This document shows positions 1 through 6,635 of a DNA stretch of 14,967 nucleotides, piece by piece. The stretch lies in assembly GCA_902795765.1 (NCBI GenBank), contig CADBMQ010000093.1:1-14967 (forward strand), given 5' to 3'. The DNA is from Oscillospiraceae bacterium (GTDB lineage Bacteria; Bacillota; Clostridia; Oscillospirales; Acutalibacteraceae). A program made the position numbers and the translations under genes. The notes under the pieces are model-generated. The model searched no databases. It was not told the DNA's origin and saw only the letters and a list, made by a program, of their open reading frames with translations. The stretch's first letter is position 1. Each line of letters starts with the position of its first letter.

Positions 1-43
1 TTACTATTATATCACGGAGGTTTTTTGCTAAAGCCTTTTTATC

Positions 44-70
44 CCCCCAGTAGAACTGGGGGTTATTTTG
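44..70 (+). terminator. Hairpin with T-rich tail, likely intrinsic terminator
   Basis: CCCCCAGT (44-51) pairs with ACTGGGGG (55-62) over a three-base loop and is followed on the plus strand by TTATTTT. It would end a plus-strand transcript entering from the left edge, whose gene is not in the window. No coding region is supported between 1 and 235; this stretch holds only hairpins. Confidence 0.55.
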
Positions 71-90
71 CGCCTTATGGCACCAAAGAA

Positions 91-121
91 AACTGACTTC
101 GATGAAATTACGAAGTCAGTT
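91..121 (-). terminator. Second hairpin in the left intergenic region
   Basis: AACTGACTTCG (91-101) pairs perfectly with CGAAGTCAGTT (111-121) over a nine-base loop. Read on the minus strand the stem is followed by TTTTCTTT, so it could be a back-up terminator for the secretion operon. The plus side is followed by CGTTTAAAA, which is a poor tail. Confidence 0.45.
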
Positions 122-176
122 CGTTTAAAAAATACAGAAGCTTAAACCTCTTAACCTGCTTCATAAGTCAAAAATA

Positions 177-215
177 CCCTCCTTTGAAAAGACCTAAAAG
201 CTTTTCAAAGGAGGG
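177..215 (-). terminator. Strong intrinsic terminator of the secretion operon
   Basis: CCCTCCTTTGAAAAG (177-191) is perfectly complementary to CTTTTCAAAGGAGGG (201-215), a 15-bp stem with a nine-base loop. On the minus strand it is followed by TATTTTTG. It lies about 20 bases past the stop codon of the cysteine-rich peptide gene and closes the minus-strand operon. One arm carries AAAGGAGG, identical to a strong Shine-Dalgarno core, but no start codon follows it. Confidence 0.8.
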
Positions 216-235
216 TTGTTGTATCTTATATATCG

Positions 236-547
236 TTAATTCTTTTGTAATATATATTTGTAAGCATTGCTACTTACACACATACCAGTATTGTTATTTT
301 TGCATGTACATTTACCGCATGATCCACAATTTTTCAGCACACTTGTACCAACATAAAAATTACCGTCACAACAAGCTCGATTTATATCAACTGAAAATGA
401 AACACCGCCGACAACTACATAGTCTTGATTTTCTTTTACATTTCCATTTTTCCCAGTATCCGAACACATACCACCGATAAACTCAATGTTTTGACCTCCG
501 TTTACATTTTCAAGCTCTTCATCTTTAAGCATTCTATTATCTTTCAT
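236..547 (-). CDS. Cys-rich secreted peptide precursor with double-glycine leader
   Basis: A 103-aa ORF starting at ATG 547 behind AAGGAG with eight-base spacing. Residues 7-18 fit the class II bacteriocin leader consensus LSxxELxxIxGG almost exactly: L7, E11, L12, V15, G17, G18. C39 peptidases cut after such a Gly-Gly, and the C39 transporter gene is in the same operon. The predicted exported part is about 85 residues with eight cysteines (28, 59, 60, 74, 77, 80, 82, 90), five of them clustered from 74 to 90, which suggests disulphides or metal binding. No lanthipeptide synthetase or radical SAM enzyme lies nearby, so the product is probably unmodified or disulphide-bonded. A further GG at 25-26 is a less likely cut site. 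I do not recognise the mature domain. It could be a bacteriocin, a signal, or another secreted peptide. No immunity gene is visible. Confidence 0.8.
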   Translation of the reverse strand: MKDNRMLKDEELENVNGGQNIEFIGGMCSDTGKNGNVKENQDYVVVGGVSFSVDINRACCDGNFYVGTSVLKNCGSCGKCTCKNNNTGMCVSSNAYKYILQKN

Positions 548-604
548 TACTTTAACTCCTTTTCATATAATTTTGTTTCCGTTTACTGAAATAAATATTG
601 TGGT

Positions 605-784
605 TTATTTCATTTTATTGCTACTATCTTGTTCAAATATGTCTCCCGCTGCCGAAACAAATCCCAATTCATCATCGGAAAGCTCTATCTTCTGCCTTTT
701 TTCGGTTTCGACAATCAATCTTTCAAGGTGATCGTTTTTATTGAATTTATGATAATCAAAAAGAGCTTTCAATTTATTTTCCAT
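605..784 (-). CDS. Small protein with leader-like LSDDELGFVSAAG motif
   Basis: A 59-aa protein. ATG 784 is chosen because AGGGAG lies eight bases upstream; a longer reading from 826 would place that site inside the gene. The N-terminal half is charged (KALFDYHKF and ERLIVETEKR stretches) and probably helical. Residues 35-47 align in perfect register with the C39 leader consensus (L35, S36, E39, L40, V43), but the Gly-Gly position is Ala-Ala (45-46), followed by Gly47 and a 12-residue acidic and polar tail. From memory, similar small proteins occur beside NHLM-type export genes in Clostridia, but I know of no assigned function. It may be a second exported peptide with an unusual cut site, or a leader mimic that binds the transporter peptidase. 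It lies 54 bases after the sigma factor gene and before the cysteine-rich precursor. Confidence 0.75.
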   Translation of the reverse strand: MENKLKALFDYHKFNKNDHLERLIVETEKRQKIELSDDELGFVSAAGDIFEQDSSNKMK

Positions 785-838
785 AGGAAATCTCCCTTCT
801 GTTTTATATCTATTTATACGATACAAAATCGAAAACGG

Positions 839-1327
839 CTACTTATTTTTCAAATAATTTTTCATTTCTTCTAATGCCTTATTTTGAAGCACCTTGACAT
901 AGGCATAAGATATATCCATTTGCTTTGCAATTTCAGTCAGAGTTTTGCCATTATAAAATCGCATAATTATTATATCTCTTTTCCGTTCATCGAGAGATTC
1001 CAACGCATTCGCAAGCGTTTCCAACATTTCCGCATTACAAACCTCATCTTCCACAGAGGTTCCGTCATTCGCTGTTTGCGGAATTTCATCAAGCACACGC
1101 CTTGTACGGAAATAGTCCGTCAGCGTGTTTCGAGTAATGGTATAAATCCATGTAGAAAGGGAAGCTTTTGTTTCGTCAAAAGTATCCAGCTTCTCATAAA
1201 TTTTAACAAAGACATCAGATGTCAGTTCCTCTGCCAAATGATAATTACCGATTTTTGAACACATATATCCGAAGACCTTGCCATGATAATCGTGATAAAT
1301 TTTTTCATTTTGCATATCAATTATCAT
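839..1327 (-). CDS. ECF-type RNA polymerase sigma-70 family factor
   Basis: A 162-aa protein with the two-domain layout of ECF sigma factors. Region 2 covers about residues 8-78, with the typical AEELTSDVFVKIYEKL stretch followed by a TWIYTITRNTLTDYFR segment of the -10 recognition type. Region 4 covers about 105-160, with the helix-turn-helix LTEIAKQMDISYAYVKVLQNKAL that reads -35 elements. Its ATG overlaps the stop of the upstream ABC gene as ATGA, and its AAGGAGG site lies inside the last codons of that gene, so translation is probably coupled. It probably directs transcription of the peptide genes or the whole locus. No anti-sigma gene is visible. Because the upstream ABC gene carries two nonsense codons, coupled translation of this sigma factor may be reduced. 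Confidence 0.9.
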   Translation of the reverse strand: MIIDMQNEKIYHDYHGKVFGYMCSKIGNYHLAEELTSDVFVKIYEKLDTFDETKASLSTWIYTITRNTLTDYFRTRRVLDEIPQTANDGTSVEDEVCNAEMLETLANALESLDERKRDIIIMRFYNGKTLTEIAKQMDISYAYVKVLQNKALEEMKNYLKNK

Positions 1328-3543
1328 ATTGGCCTCCTTTCGTCAATTTGTTCTGTGTCGATGTCTAATCTCTGACGCTCAACGAGTTTTGCAAAGTATC
1401 CGTTCTTTTCAATCAACTCTTTATATGTACCTTCTTCAACGATTTTTCCGTCTTCAAGATAGATAATTCGGTCGGCATTTTGAATGGTGGAAAGGCGGTG
1501 TGCAATCACAATTCTTGTACATTCAAGCGACTCTATCGCTTCTGATACTTTCTTTTGCGTGATATTGTCAAGTGCGCTTGTTGCCTCATCGAACATCAGT
1601 ATCTTCGGCTTTGGCGCAACTGCTCTCGCAATCATCAATCGTTGTCACTGACCACCTGAAATACCACCTTGTCCTTGCGAGATTATGGTGTGCATTCCCA
1701 TTGGCATAGCACGAATATCATCGGCAATGGAAGCGATTTCCGCCGCTTTCCAAGCCTCGTCCAATGTGAGTTCAGGAGCGGTTATCACAATGTTGGAATA
1801 GATATCCCCGAGAAACAGTTTTCCGTCTTGCATTACAACACCGATTTTTCTTCTCAGCGACTCAGAATCAATCTTTGCAATATCCTTTTTATCATAGAAA
1901 ATACTGCCCTTCTGCGGTTTTTCAAATCCGAGAAGCAGACGCATCAATGTACTCTTGCCACAACCTGTTGAGCCAACTACTGCGAGATATTCTCCCGACT
2001 TGATTTTCAACGACAAATCATCAATCACATTCGGCATAGAATCGTCATAACGGAACGATACGTGGTTCAGCTCAATAGCTCCGTGAAGTTCTGTAATATT
2101 CTCTTTTCCCTCGTGAGTTTCAGGCTCTGCCTCCATAATAGGTTTTGCCATTTCCAATGTGGGACGAATGTTTGCCACAGTTGCGGCAATAGTTGTAACG
2201 GACATAAATGCCGCCGAAACCATACCGTATGCGCTGTTAAAGGCATAATAGTCTGCAACTCCAACGTGATTTCGTATTGCAATGGCATAGATAACAAGCG
2301 TACCAATCAAAGACAATGCAAGAGAGATTGTTCCGCTGATTTACAAAAATATCGGCGGATTATATGCAAGTTGAGCCTCCTTTGAGTACAGCCTTGCCCA
2401 ACGAGAGAACATACGTTTTTCTGCACCTGCAAGTTTGATTTTTTGAATACCCGTGATAGTCGAATAGGTCAAGCCACTAATCTTTGCCGAGATTTCCATT
2501 CGCTGTCTGCTGACTTTCATCTGCACAAAGGTTGTAATCAATGACAACACAATCGTTGCGATTGTTATTGCCAATGACGGTATGACGAGCGATGGAGCAA
2601 ACACAAAAATCTGCCCGATATAGACAAGAGAAAAAACAGAAGTCAATCCCGTCATACCGATGGTGCTGAAAATTGTCGAGCAAAGCGACTGCACATAACC
2701 CGCTCTCTGCGATAGTTCACCCGCAGGATACTCTTTGAAAAATGAAGGTGGCAAACTCATAATTCGGTTCATTACCGCCGCTTGTACTGCGATATTCTGT
2801 TTAATTCCGATACGGGAATTGATAAGGCTCTGATATGCGCTGAAACAAAGTCGGCTGATTGAAAAGCAGACCACAAACACGGCAAGTGACAACAAAACCT
2901 GATAACTTCCGGATCTCAAAACATCTCCGAAAAGCCACTTGGTGAACAATGGCGAAAGCAACCCGAGTGCAGTCGAAAGGCACATCAAAACAAGATACAA
3001 AACAACGTCCGAAACTCGGAGTTGTTGCACCATAAATTTCAGCAAATCTCCTATACGCAGAGATTTGAGTGGCAACGGCTCATAGAAGCACACCGCTTCC
3101 TCATCCAAAAAATGCTCGTTTTTTCTGCTCACTCTAATCTGCTTTCCGCTTTTGATATCAACAAGTCGATACCCCGAGAATTTTCCTGGTAGTAGTGCGA
3201 CAGCAGAGCCGTCTTCTTTCATTGTGCCGAGCATAGCACCCACCGCACGGCGATACCAACCTTTATCCAATGTAACTGTACGGTTCCTGATGCCGTACGG
3301 ACGCATTCGATATTCAATCTGTTCGTCTACTGTTTTGATTTGTGGCGGAATATCTTCTTTTTTAGCCTTGCAATGATAGAATTTCAATATCTCGTCTATT
3401 GCGGAATCGGCAATCTCGTTCTGACTGAGTGCCTCACGCAGACGAGTGCCCATTACTGCATCGGAAATGGAATCAATGGCATCTTCAAAATTGGCATTAT
3501 CTGACTGCTCACGATATCGTAATTGTTCTTCAAACCAACTCAT
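1324..3543 (-). pseudogene. NHLM-type ABC permease/ATPase broken by two in-frame stops
   Basis: One continuous reading frame of 740 codons interrupted twice. Start ATG 3543 follows AGGAGG. The N-terminal ~180 residues are a soluble domain of the kind seen in the second ABC protein of NHLM bacteriocin systems, followed by a six-helix permease domain and an ATPase. Codon 401 is TAA (2343-2341) in the context IFL-stop-ISGTISLA, where AAA lysine would fit. Codon 633 is TGA (1647-1645) inside the ABC signature, reading SGGQ-stop-QRLMIARA, where CGA arginine is expected. All other ATPase motifs survive in frame: Walker A GSTGCGKST, a Q-loop, Walker B ILMFDEATSALD, and H-loop IVIAHRLST. The frame is unbroken on both sides of each stop, so these are point substitutions. 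Truncation at codon 401 removes the whole ATPase domain. It lies 12 bases after the C39 transporter gene. Sequence error is the alternative. Confidence 0.88.
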
Positions 3544-3555
3544 TTGTCTGCCTCC

Positions 3556-5727
3556 TTATTCTGCCGTGACAAGATCACGATAGATAGAACTGCTTTCCAT
3601 CAGTTCCTTATGCGTACCGTAATCCACAATTTTTCCGTGTTCCATAACGATAATCTTGTCACTTGAACGAATAGTTGAAAGTCTGTGGGCTATGACAATA
3701 CAGGTAATTCCTCTTTGGCGAATTGCATTAACCAACGCATACTCGGTTTTTGCATCAAGTGCGCTTGTCGCTTCATCGAGAATAACAATAGTCGGGTCCT
3801 GTGCCAATGCACGGGCAATTTCAAGACGTTGTCTTTGACCTCCCGACAAATCTTTACCGCCTTCAATAAGCTTATGCTGATAACCTTTCGAGCGATTCAT
3901 AATATCTTCGTGTATCTGTGCATCGTGAGCGGCAAGAATCATTTCAAAATCCTCGATACTGTCGTCCCACATTTTTATGTTATTGGCAATGGTGTCTTCA
4001 AAAAGAATAACGTCTTGATCTACAACTGCAACAGACCCATGAAAAACATTTTTCGCAATTTCGTTCATCGGCTTTCCATCAAACAAAATCTCACCACTCC
4101 ACGGCTGATACAATCCTGAAATCAACTTAGATATGGTGGATTTACCACAACCCGACGCACCAACTATGGCAACGCTCTTTCCAGGTTCAACCGTCATATT
4201 AAAGTCTTTTATCAATGGTTCATCAAGTGGCGAGTATCCGAAAACCATATTTTTAATTTCAATCTTGCCTGATAATTTTTTCAGTTCATCACTATCGTTG
4301 CTTTCACTAAATACCACATCATCGGGGTACTCCATAACATCGTCTTCTCGCTCCATTTGAGTTCTCATTTCCTGCAAGGTCTGTCCTGCTGAAATGAGTG
4401 TTGTGGCAGGGGACATAAACGATGTCAAAAAGCCTTGAAATACCATAATCATACCAACTGTAAACTCTCCCTGCATCGTCAACCACACACCGAGAAACAG
4501 AACGGCATTACTCGCAAGTGATGACACAAATTCCGGAATCATACCGAGATATTGATTGAGTTTCAAAAACTTCACTTGCTGAGTGTTGACACTTGCTTGA
4601 TAGCCTGACCATTTTTTGAAATACCCGTTTTCTGCGCCTGATGCCTTGATTGTTTCAATCATTTCAATTCCTGCAACTGTGGCGGCACCGAGTTTTGCAT
4701 TGTCACGCATAGAAACACGTGTTATGTTAATACGCTTTTTGGATATATATCGTGACACAAAGGCATTGATTGTAAGCGAAGCGAGTCCGATAATTGTTAG
4801 CATTATGCTATAACGCAACATTACCACAAAATAGAATATCATCATAAATATATTGAGCAAAAGTGGTGCGAATGTGCCAATTAATGTGTTGGCAATGGCG
4901 GCATTGTCGCCTTGTCGTCCTTGAATATCACCCGGCATACGTTGAGAGAAAAACTTCATAGGCATTTTAAGAATTTTCCACATATATGTGGCATTTCCCA
5001 CCGCCGCCATTTTACCATTAATGCGAAGCGAATATATCGCTTGTAATGCAGACATCACGATTTGTATAACATTGAATGCACCGAGAAACAACAAAAACGG
5101 CGTTGTCCATGAGGAGTCCCTACCTGTCAGCAAATGGTCGAGAAAAACACGGGAAAACGCAGGTTGCACAAATCCCATAATTGCCGCAACTATACCCGTC
5201 AACATTGTGAAAACAATAGCCGTGCTTGTACCTTTCAGTCGCTTTGCGGCAAATGAAAGCATACTTTTCGGTTTGCCTGACGGTACAAAAGACTCCGACG
5301 GCTCAAACATAAGGCAAACACCTGTGAAGGATTCATCGAATTTTTCCATCGAAACACTGTAATTGCCCTTTGCGGGGTCATTAAGATATGCTTTTCCGTT
5401 TTTAAAGCCGTTAAGCACGACAAAATGATTAAAATTCCAATGAACGATACAAGGGAATTTTCCTTTTTCTTTGAGCAATTCCGGTTCGTAACGATAACCC
5501 TTGGCAGTTAGTCCGTAAAATCTTGCAGCTTTTAGTATATTTTGTGCTTTCGAGCCATCTCGTGACACTCCGCAGTCCTCTCGCACTTGCTCCAATGGTA
5601 TCCATTTATTGTAATATGCCAAAATCATACAAAGACACGCAGCACCACATTCAAGTGCTTCGAGTTGCATTACAACCGGAACTTTGGCAACTCCCTTTGT
5701 GACTGGCGTTTTAATATTTTTACTCAT
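3556..5727 (-). CDS. C39 peptidase-containing ABC exporter (NHLM peptidase/ATPase type)
   Basis: A full-length 723-aa exporter that would cut double-glycine leaders and transport the mature peptide across the membrane. Peptidase C39 occupies residues ~15-145, with oxyanion Gln21, nucleophile Cys27 (QLEALECGAACL), His101 (WNFNHFVVLNG) and Asp117 (LNDPAKG). A six-helix ABC exporter domain spans ~160-445. The nucleotide-binding domain spans ~485-723: Walker A GASGCGKST 523-531, signature LSGGQRQ 627-633, Walker B VILDEATSALD around 648-658, and H-loop His681. Every catalytic residue expected is present, so this gene is intact although three neighbours are damaged. Start ATG 5727 has GAGGA upstream and lies ten bases after the restored stop of the HlyD gene. 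The likely substrate is the peptide at 236-547. Confidence 0.95.
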   Translation of the reverse strand: MSKNIKTPVTKGVAKVPVVMQLEALECGAACLCMILAYYNKWIPLEQVREDCGVSRDGSKAQNILKAARFYGLTAKGYRYEPELLKEKGKFPCIVHWNFNHFVVLNGFKNGKAYLNDPAKGNYSVSMEKFDESFTGVCLMFEPSESFVPSGKPKSMLSFAAKRLKGTSTAIVFTMLTGIVAAIMGFVQPAFSRVFLDHLLTGRDSSWTTPFLLFLGAFNVIQIVMSALQAIYSLRINGKMAAVGNATYMWKILKMPMKFFSQRMPGDIQGRQGDNAAIANTLIGTFAPLLLNIFMMIFYFVVMLRYSIMLTIIGLASLTINAFVSRYISKKRINITRVSMRDNAKLGAATVAGIEMIETIKASGAENGYFKKWSGYQASVNTQQVKFLKLNQYLGMIPEFVSSLASNAVLFLGVWLTMQGEFTVGMIMVFQGFLTSFMSPATTLISAGQTLQEMRTQMEREDDVMEYPDDVVFSESNDSDELKKLSGKIEIKNMVFGYSPLDEPLIKDFNMTVEPGKSVAIVGASGCGKSTISKLISGLYQPWSGEILFDGKPMNEIAKNVFHGSVAVVDQDVILFEDTIANNIKMWDDSIEDFEMILAAHDAQIHEDIMNRSKGYQHKLIEGGKDLSGGQRQRLEIARALAQDPTIVILDEATSALDAKTEYALVNAIRQRGITCIVIAHRLSTIRSSDKIIVMEHGKIVDYGTHKELMESSSIYRDLVTAE

Positions 5728-5737
5728 ATCTTTGTCC

Positions 5738-6153
5738 TCAATTCAAAATGAAAGATATGGGCTTTATGCTCTCGATAATGACTATGCCCTCATAAAGGCA
5801 TCAGGTATTGTTTGCTCCGATTTGAGAGTGCAGACACTACCCTTGTCATCCGAACTGATTTTGGTGATGGTTGCTTCAAAATCGCCAAACTTCACGGTCA
5901 TACCTACACGCACAGACGATATTTTATCATCGGCAATGTAGCAGCCAGCAGAGCCGTCTTTTGCACGAACATCGGCATTAGCGGTGCTTTCTATTTGCCC
6001 GAACACACACCAAATGCAGACTCCCAAAAGCAAGACAATGACGCTTACGAGCAACAACCACACACCAGGGTTCGACACCTGAATATAATCATTAAGACTT
6101 TCAGGGGATTTAACTTTATCAAGACTTTTCTTTCTGAAAATTTCTTCGCTCAT
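5738..6153 (-). pseudogene. HlyD-like NHLM secretion adaptor with 3' frameshift
   Basis: A short HlyD-type membrane-fusion adaptor of the NHLM export class, which would bridge the ABC exporter to the outside. ATG 6153 has AAGGAG eight bases upstream. There is a short cytoplasmic N-terminus, one membrane helix at about residues 31-52, then a small beta-rich domain. The ORF as it stands ends at TAG 5782 after 123 residues. Adding one base in the T-run at 5794-5796 restores a continuous C-terminus reading YEGIVIIESIKPISFILN and stopping at TGA 5738, ten bases before the C39 transporter start. That tail matches what I recall of the ends of such adaptors and sits at the correct spacing, so a one-base deletion is the best explanation. 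The restored length is about 138 residues, short compared with classical HlyD proteins, which have a long coiled coil absent here. Confidence 0.85.
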
Positions 6154-6219
6154 ATAAATATTTCTCCTTGTTGCATTTCATTGAAATTTGTTATCACAGA
6201 AGAGTTATAAATTCTCATC

Positions 6220-6428
6220 TTATTTGCTATCAGGGATTACTTCCATAATTGCCTCTATCGGACATTCGAGAGCCTCGCAGATACGAATAAGAATGTCCAC
6301 ATTGACATTTTCCCCTCTGTTCAGTTTGTTCAGCTTGTAACTGCTGATATGCGTCTTTGCCATAAGGTCTTTTTTCTTCATATCTTTATCTATCAGGAGT
6401 TTCCACAATTTTTATAACTAACTGACAT
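6220..6428 (-). pseudogene. Cro/CI-type (XRE) HTH regulator with 5' frameshift
   Basis: A small XRE-type DNA-binding protein, the first gene of the secretion operon. The intact part (from 6408) reads WKLLIDKDMKKKDL, then an HTH core, then ICEALECPIEAIMEV, a very common compact Clostridial repressor type. The expected start is ATG 6428, which has GAGAGG eight bases upstream, but that frame stops after 11 codons. Adding one A to the A-run at 6409-6413 fuses MSVSYKK to LWKLLIDKD, exactly the usual N-terminus of this family. As it stands, only a TTG at 6408 without a ribosome site could start the HTH. It probably regulated the locus. A leaky TTG start could still make a 62-aa protein. Confidence 0.8.
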
Positions 6429-6477
6429 AAATATTTCCTCTCAATCAATATTATTGTTTTTTCAAAATCATAAGTCT

Positions 6478-6505
6478 TTTATATTAAAAAATGTGAAAAA
6501 GTCAA
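6478..6505 (-). promoter_or_regulatory. Promoter of the XRE/secretion operon
   Basis: On the minus strand TTGACT (6505-6500) and TATAAA (6483-6478) are separated by 16 bases, about 50 bases before the XRE start. It is the only good sigma-A promoter in the AT-rich gap 6429-6576. Whether the ECF factor uses another promoter in the locus is unknown. Confidence 0.6.
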
Positions 6506-6576
6506 CAAAAACAGAGAGTTCTCGCATTTTTCTGTCGAATTTTTTACATATTTAAATCAGCGTATAACAAAAGAGA

Positions 6577-6610
6577 AAAAGCAGTCAAGCTTTTTTGCCT
6601 GACTGCTTTT
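6577..6610 (-). terminator. Intrinsic terminator after the DUF2779 gene
   Basis: AAAAGCAGTCA (6577-6587) pairs with TGACTGCTTTT (6600-6610). On the minus strand the stem is followed by TTTTTCTCTTTTG. It ends the gene at 6636 and separates it from the secretion locus. Confidence 0.85.
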
Positions 6611-6635
6611 GTGTTACTAAACGAATTGAAAGTTC

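Noticed and set aside
77..145. A 22-codon plus-strand ORF from an ATG in the left intergenic region
   Set aside because: It spans the hairpin at 91-121, has no ribosome site, and has no recognisable sequence.
184..480. Plus-strand 98-aa ORF opposite the cysteine-rich peptide gene
   Set aside because: Antisense shadow with no ribosome site; the minus-strand gene has a perfect leader and a good ribosome site.
587..612. Hairpin TGAAATAAA/TTTATTTCA between the two small peptide genes
   Set aside because: The stem is almost entirely A-T with no T-tail, too weak to call a terminator; it may only be chance in AT-rich DNA.
1645..2316. Treating the middle and end of the second ABC transporter as separate genes with TTG starts
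   Set aside because: All three pieces share one frame and form one ABC protein; the TTG starts lack ribosome sites and begin inside conserved domains.
1324..3543. Stop-codon recoding (TGA or TAA read as an amino acid)
   Set aside because: Two different stops are involved, both are used as normal stops elsewhere in the window, and neighbouring genes carry frameshifts, which recoding would not explain.
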